Assembly: GCA_022419385.1 (NCBI GenBank)
Contig: JAJUBI010000004.1
Location: forward strand, 2,461,286-2,525,285
DNA: 64,000 nucleotides
Direction of reading: 5' to 3'
Origin: Paraconiothyrium sp. Pb-2020
Taxonomy: Eukaryota > Ascomycota > Dothideomycetes > Pleosporales > Didymosphaeriaceae
Made by a program: the position numbers and the translations under genes. The notes below the pieces were generated by a model that was given only the letters and a program-made list of their open reading frames with translations, was not told the DNA's origin and did no database searches. Positions 23,102 to 35,486 of the stretch are shown here, in pieces (positions within the stretch are counted from its first letter, which is position 1; each line of letters begins with the position of its first letter).

Positions 23102-26100
23102 CTGGCCGACGAATTTCAGGACGCGCTGGTGATCTAATGGCAGCGGCAAGTCCAAGCTTTGGGATTGTGCTGGACACGACCTATAACGCCTTTGGCGCGT
23201 GAGGGGATCCCGGAGCTCACATTATAATCGCCCTTTTTCTACGACGTACCACGAATTTTGCACTTCGCTTCACTACACTCCTTCCGGCACTGAGTCGTCT
23301 GCACCGGCAGATACGTTTCGAATTAGCCAACTGAGTACGATATACGATAAAGCATAATGGGCAATGCCAAATGGAGGCGGTCACACTTTGGAAACATATC
23401 TGCTGCCGTTCACGATCGCAAAGAGAACATCGGTAATGTCGTCGGCAACAACACACCGAGAACGTCGAAAGCCACAATTTTGCGCTTAGTTTCAACATAT
23501 GCAAATTGGACGCCGAGTGCGTTTAGAAAAGGAAGATAGAGATACCCTGTTTGCGTGGAGTTTGAAAGTGTCTTGCGAGAGCTTGCTTTGGACCTTCCCT
23601 TGTACTACTATCTCGTAACACTTAATTTTGTTGAACCATTGCAGGCGCGCATGGTCAGGCAACAGCAACCTTCTTGGTATTCATGCATTACTCTCCTTAT
23701 TCGTAATATTCTTAGACTGTGATTTCTTGGCTTCATAAGCCTACCGCGCGTACATATTTTGGAGCTGCGGTTTCGCATACCTTCCTTCAGGACTATCCTC
23801 TTGAAGCAGTTCACGTGGTACAATGCAGAAAAATATAGGCGAGCAATAAGCGCTAATGTAATTGTAATACTCTGTCTTCTGGCACGCTTAACAGATTGTC
23901 TTGAATTGGAACTTTTCGGAGGCAAATTGCGGACGTCACAGCGGGTGAGGCAAGTGTATGCATCGCGTCCTTTGCCAGTTGTTTTCTGGGCGCCAGATGA
24001 CCAAGACACATTTCAAGAATACAGTGAATTCTTCAGGCGTCAAATAACAGATTTGCCACTACGATATCTGTACTAAGATTAAATGCGCGCCTGCGAAACT
24101 TTCCGTGGTTGACTCTGCGTAGTGTAGTTTGAGCACAGACTTACGCAGCGTGGGCTAATATCTGAAACTTATTTCCCCCATCTTAAGACCTTTCGTGCTT
24201 GGGAATCAGGGCCGCGTAAGTCTTACTGCGCTCGGCTACCCGCTCTCAGGCTCCCGAGGCATCGTGCTCTTCATCGTCACATAGCGGTTTTGAGTAGCGC
24301 TTTCGCCATCGCCTGCACGGATGCATTATCCGCGTCACGCGAACTACAAATCATCAAAACACCTTTGATGCCGAGTCGCCCGAGCAGTCGTCATCACCAA
24401 GCGGAGCACAGTCTCAGGTTTCGAGATGCGGTGAGGCGTTCATCACGCGCACTTTCTACATCTTCAAGATGATGGATGGAATCACACCAGTGAAGGTACC
24501 AAGGGTACATTGGCGTGGCTATTCCGGTATCACAGCAGCTGCCTCTTCGGGCAGGGGCCGTACTGACATTTGTAAGGACCTGGAGCGCTCTTTCCACTGT
24601 CGAAAAACCAACTTCCTTTGCTGAAAGAAGAACAAGCGTGTAGAGCCGCTATTGGGCTCCGTAGGTAGGACCGAGCCTCAACCTCCATCACACTTTTCAC
24701 TCCTTCGAGCCTCACTAATGATTCGTAGACCCAGTCAATTACTTCAAGTGAGGTCGAATTTGACTTTGTTTCTATCTACACCACGATCTACTTAAGAGAT
24801 GGAAACTTCGATCGACGCGGCTTCCCGCGTTATGTTAACGCGTGATGTTAACGCCTTGACCGTATTCGGAACTTATCGTTGGTCTGTTCATCGATATAGC
24901 GGCGCTCACCATGGATGTTCCACTCCCAACGAAAGAAACATTAATTCTTGTTTATAATACCCGGTTGACGCCGCGCACGCGCACTCACCAGGCTCGCCTC
25001 AGCGTAGAGGCGATATTCGCCTCCACATTCGCTCCCGGGCACATCTCTTCCCTGCTGCAGACGCGGAAGCAGGGTTCGCTTTAGTATTGACGGTGGAGGA
25101 AGCCGAACGCAAGTACGCTCGGCTACGATGGTGGATGTTGGGACTCGGTTCGGGTCACGCTCGACTTTGCATGCTGCAGCTGTGGAGACGTGCAAGGTAC
25201 AGAGGCAGGACCGGTGAGAGCGAGACACGTCAAGTGCGAGGCAGCTGGTCACTTTCGCTGACTTCCCAAACTGCGGTACCGAGATGCAGCTGACGGCCAT
25301 TCTCGCCGTCGCGGTTCGCTGAGTTGGATCCGCCGAAGCCAGCCCTACCCGGTCTCTTAATATCTAACAAGCTCTATATAGGTTGGACTGGCGCGGCTAC
25401 ACGCATTATTGGCTCCGCATGTACTCTCCTTGTAATCGCCCCGGCCCCTTCGGCAGCTACGGAAGGCATTGCGAAGCGGTCCCCCTCTCCATGGAGGGAT
25501 TTTCACCTTCGGGGTAGAAGGTGCTCGCCACGCAACTCGTTTCATTGGGACTATTCCCAATAGTTCTGAAAATTCTGCGGTGTCCTCCGTGAGAGCCTGC
25601 ATTTGTCTCGACACAGGCAGACCTTGCCGCCTCTACATTTGTACCGCACTGCGTTACCCCTCTCGCCGACGGTTGCTGTCTTCAGCAGATACACTAGGCG
25701 AGAACATCGTCGCAGACAATGCACCCTGAAACATGATCACCGTTGATTGTCTTCCTCACGGATACTTGATCCGAAAAGTATCCTTCAGCGCGAGTATCCT
25801 TGAGGGTTGACCATGTGGCAGTGGCAAACGACCCCTCAATCCCACGTTTTCTGAGCTTGGCCTGGTAGCTATGGACCAGTTGGTGGCAAAATCGCTGATC
25901 TTATCCACTTCGTCTAATCACAACGTACGAACCGTGGTTCTTGGGATCTGTACCTGGTCATCGTGAACTGAAACAGAAAACAATGAAAGAGAATGTCGGT
26001 TAACGATACGAGCTTCTGCGGTCGAAATGTCGTGCTCCATTTGCCTCCGCTATTGTTAGTAGATTTGAGATTCCAAGCATAGCTAATATGCCCGCAAAAG

Positions 26101-29100
26101 CTTGACATAGCCGATTCGCTCCTGCTAACTGGGCAGATACTGTCAGCATAGCACCAATGGCCCCTGACAGGACTGCCGTGATGCATACAGCCGGGCTACA
26201 TCCCATCAGCGTTACTTGAAGTAGCATCTCAAAGCCACCAGAATTCCTTGTATAATTTCTGCAGCAACAGCAGGATTGATAATGCACACGATTCTATTTC
26301 ATTTCCCGAGAACATGTGATACTTGAAAGCACGAACATCTTCGTGCTGACCAAAGTCTTGCAATGCTTCACGTGCTTTGGAACTTCCCGAACTCAACGGG
26401 ACGGGTAGAGTGACGCTAAGATCGACTTATGCAGATCCTAGCGATCCGTCACGCATGTCAGCGCCTTCAAAATCGCCTCTTCTTGCCTGTTGTAATTGTC
26501 CTGGCAACTCTGGGATCTTCCGCCGAGAATCAATATGTGATTCCGTCGATCGCTTTGCGTCACACGGAAGGAGCCATGCTGCAAGCAGAAAGTCCTCCAG
26601 CGGCTTGGGAACGACTTGCCGGTCGTGGCGACTAGGAAACAGCCTCGCGTGCTTTGCAAAACCCTTGCACCAATTTTGACAGCAGTTGCTCGAGTGGACA
26701 AATCACGTCCTACGTTCGAACGCACGATATTCCTCATCGCGCGAATTAACAACGCCACAAATTCCACACCAACATGGGGCCATAAATGGGTGGACCTGAA
26801 AAGAGTGATTTGTTTATCCGGACCAATAAGCTCGGACAGTGGGCTTGCATTTTCCGTAATCAGGCTTGAGGCACTATATCGCCTATATGTGGGTCTGATA
26901 TAGTTGCCACTTTGGTTAGGCCCAGGCTCGGCGGAAATCACGGGCGCTCCTTCAGAGTCCATCCTAGCATCATGAGGGAGTGCGACTGTTAGTAACGTAC
27001 TTGATGAATCAGATGAGTTCCGAGTGCAGTGTTGAGCTATATGATTGGGTTAATATGCATGTCATCTCAGCTTGGTTCACACGCGTTGCTCGGATTTACG
27101 GTCTTGTCATCTTCCTCTGTTGACGTCACGCTTCTCTTTATCGAAGATCGAAGAGCAAAATCTGTGAGTGCGGTACTAGTAGCATCGCTCAACCTCGCAA
27201 GCCTTAACGTTCCTTAGTGGGTTTGAGATCAATTATTCTCAAACATCACTTCTCCGAGTTCTTTTATCTATACGTTTCAAAACCGGAGTCCGTCAAAATG
27301 TTGGCTGCAGCGTATTATAAACATCCAGCATCGACTCCAAGTCACCACTTGAGAGACTGATCCTAATGTAAGGCACCCTAGGAAGTAACGAATCGATGAG
27401 TGCGCATTACAAGCTTCAAAGACGAGGGAGCCTCTGGCCAGCAGTGCATTTTGACCGTAAGGACTAAATTAATTATAAAACGCGGGGTAATAGTCGAAGG
27501 CGCATGAGTCATACAGTCGCTTTTCATGAGGATGTAGAGACTTTCGTCTAAACTTCAATTTCACCACTTAGGCATCAACCATCAGGATGTTCGGTGGAGA
27601 ACAATATGCTGAGAGAACTTTTCCGGTTGACATGCCTGTCATGGAGTTACCATCAATGCGAGTAGATCAGGATGCACCTATGTTAAATCTACCTTTTTCG
27701 ATCCCCAAGGAAGTATTTACTTAGTCTCAAGATACACATGATGAAGTAACGCAATGCCGCTTGCTAGCTTTTTGGTGCTCATAGCTTGTGCTTTTGGAAT
27801 AGTGAAGTCTCTGCCGGTCGACCATATCGAACACAAATCTCATTGGGGAATACAGCCATGGTCATTACTTTCAACGACCAGCCGAAGAAATTGCAGTCCG
27901 TATCTCAGTCCACCCACGAAGTTTACGAATACAGGAAGTATACTGATAATCTCTTGAGAGCCTTCGACAATGACCTGACAGTTCGCAGTCTAATGTGGCT
28001 ACCCGTGCATGCAGCGAAGTCAAAAGATAAACCATTACATATTCGCTGCATTACAGTGCGGCAAACTCAAAATTTGAGTTGTTTGTTAGCAAGGGCAGGC
28101 ACCAAACTCACTTTCTACATACCCTAGTGGTTGGCCAATCAAAGCGCATAAACCTCCGTTTCACTCCGCTCGCCTATTCTGGCTAGTTTGTGCTAGTTTC
28201 TAGTCAAAAGTGTCTGCGGGCGCCTTTCCACAACCCGTCCTAAATTCGTCCCAAATACCTCGTACGAGACTACTGCTTGCTGGCCTGTAGCAAGTTCGGC
28301 TCTATCTCAAGCGTTCAGCCGCCAGTGCACGACAAACCTACAAGTTTACGGAGAGCCGCTGCCGCTCCTGTAATGACAAGTGCATATTCACATGACATGT
28401 CTTGGAATTGAATCATTACCGGCCAGGAAAAGCTCCCAAACTCCAGGACAAGACCATGTTTGACGACAAATCTAATGCTGTAATGGATACATTCTTTAAG
28501 GCAAGGCAACTCAAGTGCCTCAGATTCCTTCTCTAGGCTATACTATATGGCACAAGTTTGGCCTACTGAATAATTATTGATCATCTGTTGCAGTTATTAT
28601 GTAAGTGTACTATGATGTGCACACTCTACCTGAGTCTTCGAGGACCTTGCACACCACTGTGATAACGACCAACTCTCTCAATGACGAGCGACTCCCCGTC
28701 TGGTGACACGGCTTTATTTCAACACACGGGGACGATAATCAGGGAAAGGTACCTTGAGAACTAGCGTGATTCAATCCACGAAAGTATAATATTGGCGATT
28801 AATGTCTCCAGCGTCCAATTGTACGTAAGGTTTACAACTGCCCCCTGTCTATGAGTTCTGTTCGAGAATTTACCTACGCAAATCTGCCTCCTTACCTGCT
28901 TACCCTGGCCGACAATTCACTTCACCGGTATTTCTGCGTTATGTTGATAAAAGTAATTAAATATCCAGTGGATACTGAGTCTTACGGTAACGCTGTTGAC
29001 AGCTTTGAGACGGAGCATTTGACATCAAAGACGCTGTGTGGCCCCGGCTTATAAACATGCGGGCTTTTCATTTGGTCGTTAAGTAGCTACTCGGTTCACA

Positions 29101-30460
29101 TCTTGATAATTCATGAAGGATGTCGTTTTGTTACCCTCGACGCCAAGGTCGTGGGGCGCATACCCGTAGGGGGATATAGAGTTTTCTGCACAGCCTCGAC
29201 GAGAAACAGGGTGTAAAGAACATGATGTTACTGCTGTCTAAGGTATGCTTTATTTCAGAGTCTTTTAAGCCTTACATAAAGACCTGTCAGCTTGAACAAC
29301 GCCAATGAAGATCCGACCGTTGGAGCTGAGAGCTCTTACAGGGACCTAGCGAAATCCCGTACGGTATGCAGGTCACAGCTTCGTGAATGTGGATCCTGCC
29401 CGGTCACATATACTCTCAGACTTGCGACTACAGGAGCTAATAATTCCACTCTTTAGGTTCGTTCTACTTAGTCTCATCAGATACATATGGTGGATTTCGC
29501 AACGTGGGCCAAGCATCTGGGCGATACGGGGACACGGTATGCGCCCGATTGTTCGACGCTTTTTCGAATTACGCTACTGGTATGGATCCAACCAAGGTCC
29601 ACCTAGAATCGCCTCGTTGCGTTTTGCTTTTGTGTATCAATTCACGCGACGATCATAGCACAATTAATCTGGCATGACAAGCAGACCAGTGGAAGAGCAA
29701 CTCCGTAACGTTGGCTCGACTAAACGTATTGAACAGGCGACAGCGGTAACCAGATTCTACCTATCATCTTTTTATACCAGTATAAACAATGGAGGAGTAC
29801 CTATAACTAGGCCTCGTCTTATAGCGCCGCACTGTTTATGCAGCCTGACATTGACGGCCATCTTGCAATGAATCTAGGCTCTTGCAAATATAGCGTGGAT
29901 CGTCTTTTGGACACACTGCGCGTGCAAGTGAACATAAATAATATGTCTAGATAAGATACGAGGTGTGGCTAAGAGGTTTGTCTGATCATTGCGCGAAGGC
30001 GAGTTTCTACGATTTATCTCAAGGACCGGACATGGTAATGCAACAAGCAATATATTGAACAGCAGCGTTGACAGATAAGCATCGCAGCACCGAATCACCA
30101 TATCTCGAAGACCCTATCAGTAGTTGAACCGATTTATGTTGCACCGGAAGCGTCTTATTCGTAGCTAGGTACTCGTTGGTGAAGAAATAGAGAGTAAATC
30201 GGTTTTCTTACTGTCGTATTGGACCATCGTATCTATTCGTGTGTAAGGTGACCTTTAGGCGCTTAAGATAAGTGGGGTTGCAAGGTCGAGATGCTCCCGC
30301 ACCGCATCGTAACCGCACTTGCAAAGGGTCGTTTACCACGTCTAGCCTCTGCTTTCACATAATCACGTTTTGGTGCCCACACAGCACCACTCCTGTTACC
30401 TCAGCCTATCACAACTCTGCTTCACTAAGCTATCACCTCAGCCCCGGAGCCCTGAAGGCT
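23102..30460. other. Gene-poor block of about 7.4 kb
   Basis: No protein-coding gene here meets my standard. Open frames are short and unrecognisable, and the base composition looks more AT-rich than in flanking genes. I see no terminal inverted repeats, long terminal repeats or transposase motifs. The strongest individual candidates are a signal-peptide-like start at 27754 (listed separately) and a 174-codon frame at 26438-26962 minus, which I did not accept. The block may be degenerate mobile DNA, non-coding RNA or simply intergenic. Confidence 0.5.
27754..28127 (+). pseudogene. Possible broken small secreted protein gene
   Basis: The frame starting at 27754 encodes a good signal peptide (MPLASFLVLIACAFGIVKS, then LPVDH). 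It changes character near 27855, where a second frame continues to 28127 with plausible protein composition (VITFNDQPKKLQSVSQST). I could not find an intron that joins the two frames. The pattern fits a small secreted protein gene with a one-base frameshift, but chance cannot be excluded. The setting is a gene-poor block, where such remnants are common in fungi. Confidence 0.22.
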
Positions 30461-30545
30461 CCAGCATCACGTGCCAGGCAGCCACCCTCACGTGACGCCT
30501 TTCCCGTCCCACTAGCGCCTTCTGCCCGTCTATATAAACCCGCCG
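30461..30545 (+). promoter_or_regulatory. Core promoter with two CACGTG boxes and TATA box
   Basis: Two perfect CACGTG palindromes lie at 30468-30473 and 30489-30494, 21 bp apart, about two helical turns. The second continues into GACG. A TATATAAA element follows at 30531-30538, then a C/T-rich stretch typical of fungal transcription starts. CACGTG is the site of bHLH factors such as Cbf1 and Pho4 types. The spacing looks functional, but no obvious large gene follows. Confidence 0.6.
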
Positions 30546-30647
30546 CTCCCCTCACCCAGTTCCGCTCTCTATCCCAGTGCAAGGGCTTTAACTGCAGCAG
30601 TGAAGATTCGTCTGAGCTCAGTTTTTTGCTAGTTGAAAACTACAACT

Positions 30648-30743
30648 ATGACTGCTCTTGTTGGCCCTCTGGGTCGGCAAGGAATTTTTGAAATGTGGTT
30701 TCTCGAAAGAGGGCCCTCTTCATTGTGTCTGAGGCGTTGCTGA
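30648..30743 (+). CDS. Short open reading frame (31 codons) downstream of a strong promoter
   Basis: The first ATG after the 30.53-kb TATA box is preceded by ACAACT, a good fungal start context. It opens a frame of only 31 codons (MTALVGPLGRQGIFEMW, ending LCLRRC). It may be a small peptide, an upstream frame of a spliced gene, or chance within a non-coding RNA. I do not recognise it. Confidence 0.25.
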   Translation: MTALVGPLGRQGIFEMWFLERGPSSLCLRRC

Positions 30744-31120
30744 AGGCGTGAGGAAGAGGGTGGGCGTTTGTCGTGTTCTGTATTAGTGGAGAACCTTGGA
30801 AAGGTTGCTCCACGCTCTGTTGATATGGAGAGAAGGAGCATCGTGGCTAAGCAGTGCTACACGGTACTTGTGGCCGCCAGAGCCATTCGTAGCTTAGGAT
30901 GCAATCGATAAACCTATCGTGTGTATCCCCGTGCTCTATTTTCTGTCAACTGACCTCCCGGCGTGAAGAATATCTCAAGGGTGGACAAGGCTCACTGGTG
31001 CGCTTCACGCGCACAGGTAGTCGCAATGCGATATCTTCAACAAGTATCTTGATTACGCATTCATCTATGATGCACCTTGTGGCACAGACTACAACGCCTC
31101 CCAATTCTGATGACCTTGTT

Positions 31121-32434
31121 CTACTCCCTCCTCGTTTCTGAAGGAAGCTCTGCCGTGTGCTGTCCACCCACTGGACTGCTGACCCCTCCAAGTTCTGTTG
31201 CGTTGGGGTATTGCGGCTGCTGCGCGGTATACCCGAACTTGGTATCTTGCGCGCCGTATGCGCTCTGCTGGGGCTGCGTTGGTGAGGTCGGCGCACCATA
31301 CGGCTGCTGTTGCGGCGGTGGAGAAGTCGGTGCACCGTACGGCTGCTGGTACTGTGGTGTGGGCGACGAGGTGGGTACCTGGGCGTATCCTTGCTGATTG
31401 TATGCTGGCTGGTTGTAGGTGTCATTGACGCCTGGGGGCGCCTGGCCGTAAGAAGGATTTGTGAGCTGTGGCTTCGTTTCGGTATAGTTTTGCTGTACTC
31501 CAGTAGGGCCAAGTGCCGCTCCACCAGCTTGTGGGACATTGCTCTGCTTGTTCTTCTTGCTTCGGCGCATGAGGAGGAATACAATGATTGCGATGAGCGC
31601 GATACCGACAATGGGTCCGACAACAGCGCCGGCAATCCATGCCTTGGATCCAGATGAGCCTTTCTTGTTGGAGTCGCTCGATCCACTACCAGCGGCAGCT
31701 AAACGATGTGTTAGTACAGTTACTCATTATCAAAGTACAACTTCAGATACGTAGGGCTTTTTGTTGTCCATCATCAGGTAACGCAAAGCATCCGAACCTA
31801 AAAAACGAGATACTCACGAGATTCGGTAACCGACGCTGGAACTTGTCGGTAGTAGCTCCATACTTGCGAACTTTCTCCACAGACGATATCAGTCTTCGGG
31901 TTAGCGTCTCCGAAGCTTTCATAGATGAAGGCCGTATTGCAGACGCTATAAGTGGCGTTGTTGTAGTTGTCGGTACTGCCGAACGTTAGCACAAGTCAAC
32001 AACCCCGGAAATTGTAGACTTACCAAGCAGTCGTGATGGTTGTACCACTGAATGGATATATTTGGCTGCCCCTTACGCACGCAGTTGGTGCCGGACAGGC
32101 TGTCAAGGTCTCCGCGCAGCATTGCGCATAGTCACCTGGTTCATGGTCAGTTTCACCTGAGCTCCGTAGAATACGCGTCTACTTACCAGACTGATACCAT
32201 GTATTTCCTGCATCACACTTCTGTGAAGTCCCTTTTTATCGTTAGTTCTCGTGCATAGAGAGTGGATGGATCCAGCGTACAGGTCCCGTTATCCTTCACC
32301 CATCCAATCCAGGCGGCATCGGCTTGTCTCGGCAGTATCGCGGGAGGTGTGATTGTAGGATCCGCTGGGATAACATTTGCGAGAGCCACGCAGGCGATGC
32401 TCGAAAGCAAAGCGACGGGCAATTGGAAGATCAT
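31121..32434 (-). CDS. Single-pass membrane protein with Cys-rich ectodomain and Tyr/Gln/Pro-rich tail
   Basis: Five exons give 344 residues: 32434-32281, 32231-32187, 32135-32024, 31975-31818 and 31686-31121. A signal peptide (MIFQLPVALLSSIACVALA) starts the protein. The ectodomain has many cysteines (CDAGNTWYQSG, AQCCAETLTACPAPTACVRG, VCNTAFIYESFGD, IVCGESSQVW). A Ser/Gly spacer leads to one membrane span (AWIAGAVVGPIVGIALIAII) and a basic stop (RRSKKNK). The cytosolic tail of about 140 residues is rich in QPYGAPTSP-type motifs. The layout resembles fungal wall-sensor or mid2/WSC-like proteins, though I cannot assign a family. The last acceptor (31687) was chosen because a nearer AG would break the frame. 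Confidence 0.75.
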
Positions 32435-33470
32435 GGTCGAGCGTGAACGTTCCAGAGACCGAAGCAGTGGACAGAAACGAGGCGTATAGGGCTGGTTGGC
32501 ACGGGGTACCTATATACTCCGACGACTTCCACTGACCACAGCAAAGCCACCACTCGATCCATGGTGTGGCTCCACAACTAAGCCTCCTCGGCCGTTCAAT
32601 TGACAGCTCGGCGGGCTCGTGGCAGCCAGTGACGAGTGGTACTGTCCTGAACCGGTGAACAGATTCGAAGCAGGGAGCTCCTATCTAGGCGTAGTGATAT
32701 TCAGGGATAGACGAGTCTGGCGCTGTGGCGCATGATAGCGCCTTTTGGCCCGTATTCTCCATTTTAGGATGCAATTACAAACTTCAAGAAGGCCCATGGA
32801 CCTGTACAAGCGCTCATCAAACCCATTTGACAAAATCTTATGGATACAATCGCACGTCGAGTTCTTGGCCTTTCTGAAAGTAAAGTAATTGCGTGGTTAC
32901 CGTTTCTTGGGTTGGGGATGAGAAGGAAGTCTAAAACACGCTCAACGCAATCAGGCAAGGTTAGGCGAGAATACGAGGTTAGCGGGCGTTAAAGGAAATA
33001 GGACGGCTGTTGACCTCCGGTACACCGTACTCGTGTTGGTAAGTATCTTCAGCTCGTGTGAATTCGGGTATCGCTGCACCGATTCCGATATCTGTATGAA
33101 GGCACGCGTTCGGTGTTTCTAATCAACTATGACGGAGTAGCATTGTGAAGCCTCAGGCATCAGCGTCCGTGAGAAAAGTGGATCCGACCGTCCCAAACTC
33201 TCCGGCGGGAAGGAAGTGGACATAGAGCGGCGCAGTCCGGGGCAGGGTCTTCTGTGAAAAAGACGACCAACGCGTTGCACAACAATACAGCGACGCGGAT
33301 TGATTGTTCGAGCTGCGGAGTAGGAGGGAGCGCAATCCGTTGCTTGAGGAGGGAAAGCACGGACCGGCGATCGCGTCCCGCCTTCTCGCATGGTTGGACG
33401 CACATTCAACTGCACTCTTTATACTGTTTAGTCAAGGACTTTCGGCCTCGACACAGCATCTTCACACAGC
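32435..33470. other. Divergent intergenic region
   Basis: About 1 kb between the start codons of the membrane protein gene (minus) and the F-box gene (plus). It should hold both promoters. A TATATACTCC element near 32509 is a candidate TATA box for the minus-strand gene. No further gene is seen. Confidence 0.5.
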
Positions 33471-34697
33471 ATGAACTCTGAAGTGAAGCGGCATAGGTTT
33501 CTCGACAACGTACCTGGATTCAAGCGTCGGTATGGTAGCCACACACGTGGCAGGCAATCATTGCATTTGGACGACTTGCCCGATGACATCCTCATTCTTG
33601 TGCTCGCGCAGTGTCAAATTGACGATATTTTCGCCCTGCGTCTGACTTGCTCTGTCTTTCGCGATGTGTTCTCGACATACTCGGCCCATATCGTTCCCTC
33701 CATCGCCCGGTGTAGCTTTCCGAGGAGTGGCCTACTCCTGCATCCGCGCACTGCTCCCGCCGGCTACACCTTTACGTGGTTGAAGGACCGCATCCCCGTT
33801 CAGTTGGCGGCTATCTTGGTGGACAGATATCGATTCATCTACGAGGAAGAGCTTGTGGGGTATCGAATGGGAATTCCGGCCGAGGATGCACTTGGTTCTG
33901 AGTTCCGTATCAGAGTAGCCACCGGCTGGCGCATCTTACGTCACCTGTCCAACATCGCCAAGGAAGTGTACCGTCTAGACGCGAAAGAAGTTCTCTCCAT
34001 CTCGCAAAAGAAGGCTAGCTGGATCATGGCGCAAACATCACGCTACGAAGCCGAAATTGTCCGGCTAAGGGAAGAGCTGATCCTGCGACGACGGTTGAAG
34101 TATGCTCGCTCGATTTCTGTTCGCGACGCACAGGACTACATCATCATGTTCACTTTACTGTCGGGAATGTGGAGGGTCAGGAAACCCGATGACCCTAGTA
34201 CCAACCACGATCCAACATGGCCCTTCGATTTCGGTCACGGTATTGATGCGGCGAGAACCATACGCAAAGGAGAATCCTGGGTGACGTGGTTCATTCTCTA
34301 TGTAGGACCGCAGTTGTTCTGGCAACAGTGGTGGCTTCTACCTGCAGAAGCACCGAGAACGATGAACCATGTGCGCGAGTGTGCCATTGAGACCTTTTTC
34401 GCGCCATGTGGATCGAAAGACAATGCGCCGAATCGCGGAGACGAATTTGTAGACCCGCACGAAGACTTGCACAACATTCAGCGTCAGTGTGCGGAAAAGG
34501 TGCAGCGTGTCTTCGATGAGAAGAGTGGCAGAAGGGCACAATATCTGCATATGATATACTTTCGAAAGTATGTCCAACAAAGAGGGCCTCCTGATAGAGC
34601 CCCGCCGATCGAAGAGACCTTGGACAGTGTTCCTTGCTTCATTAACTTTTCCGTCCACGAAGGTGCCAAAAGTGCGACGTTACGTAGACTGATATAA
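33471..34697 (+). CDS. F-box protein
   Basis: An intronless frame of 408 residues. Residues about 31-70 form an F-box: LDDLPDDILILVLAQC, then IFALRLTCSVFRDVF. These contain the Leu-Pro and the Leu/Val pattern that binds Skp1 in SCF ubiquitin ligases. The C-terminal part is helical and unlike known WD40 or LRR substrate-binding domains. Such F-box-only proteins are very numerous in fungi and mostly uncharacterised. The substrate is unknown. The start at 33471 is the first ATG of the frame, and the F-box lies close behind it. Confidence 0.82.
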   Translation: MNSEVKRHRFLDNVPGFKRRYGSHTRGRQSLHLDDLPDDILILVLAQCQIDDIFALRLTCSVFRDVFSTYSAHIVPSIARCSFPRSGLLLHPRTAPAGYTFTWLKDRIPVQLAAILVDRYRFIYEEELVGYRMGIPAEDALGSEFRIRVATGWRILRHLSNIAKEVYRLDAKEVLSISQKKASWIMAQTSRYEAEIVRLREELILRRRLKYARSISVRDAQDYIIMFTLLSGMWRVRKPDDPSTNHDPTWPFDFGHGIDAARTIRKGESWVTWFILYVGPQLFWQQWWLLPAEAPRTMNHVRECAIETFFAPCGSKDNAPNRGDEFVDPHEDLHNIQRQCAEKVQRVFDEKSGRRAQYLHMIYFRKYVQQRGPPDRAPPIEETLDSVPCFINFSVHEGAKSATLRRLI

Positions 34698-34983
34698 TTC
34701 TCTCCCATGACTTCATGGAGAGTAATTGAATGGCATTGATAGGCTAGAATCTAGCTCCAGGCTAGCGGCGTGGGGTCGAAATGGTAGTGCGCTTTCCGGC
34801 ATGGAAGGGTCACAAGTGGAAAGGCCGGGCTATCGTACCGGTCATGGGGCGTTCACGAACTCGCATACTTTCTGAATACGTCGTAAGCATGCAGCGTACG
34901 CTGTTCACGAGGCCGGGCTGAGCCCCTGCTGCCAGAACGGAACCTGTGGACCTCCTGCGCTGTATCGACTATCAGACGAAGCG

Positions 34984-35486
34984 CTACATACTTCGCTCAC
35001 AAGTCAAACCGTCGCAATCTGTTGCCTTGTCAAAGATGGATATTTTCAAAGCAAAAGTTGATGGTCCACCAGAAGCGACAAAAATAGGCACTCGAAAACG
35101 GCAAGAGCGATTCGACCAAAGGGCTGCAGTTGCATGCAGGCGGATATGAAGGATCGGCGGTAGTCGACGGGTCGAGCAGACTTCGCACGGATTACAGATG
35201 CAGCCTTTGCCGTGACAGTTGGTGTGGCAAAAGACGGACATAGATGCAGCAAACTTTGTTCTGTTTCATCGTAGTCGGCATCGAGAGGCGCTGCGGTGTA
35301 CCTAGCCTGTCCTGCAATGAAGGCTGTCTGCAAGCAGAGCGGGCGTTCGTATTCATCGCGGAACATTTGCCTTATTGGTGGTGGTGCTTTTTGCTGACAC
35401 TCCATGGCCGCGGCGGAGGCCTGACAGCAGTGCAATACGGCGATGAACGAAGCGACGAAGCACAGCAGGTGGTGAGCGCGCATCAT
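34984..35486 (-). CDS. Candidate small secreted cysteine-rich protein
   Basis: Exon 1 (35486-35302) encodes a signal peptide (MMRAHHLLCFVASFIAVLHC, ending at ASAAA). A 41-bp intron with a consensus AG|GTACAC donor would join it, in phase, to exon 2 (35260-34984). Exon 2 carries a dense cysteine run (FCHTNCHGKGCICNPCEVC). The product would be 153 residues with about a dozen cysteines, as in secreted effector-like proteins. The intron is shorter than most here, and without splicing the first frame simply continues and loses the cysteine run. It lies between two plus-strand genes. Treat as a hypothesis. Confidence 0.35.

Noticed and set aside
26438..26962. 174-codon minus-strand frame in the gene-poor block, with a hydrophobic frame at 26000-26287 behind it
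   Set aside because: No motif, no clean splice between the two frames, and composition compatible with chance.
23102..30460. CRISPR array, prophage or insertion sequence
   Set aside because: The organism is a fungus and no regular spacer repeats, integrase or transposase motifs are visible.
30946..31686. 246-codon minus-strand frame over the membrane protein gene
   Set aside because: It is the wrong frame of the real last exon; the spliced frame has a membrane span and tail that make sense.
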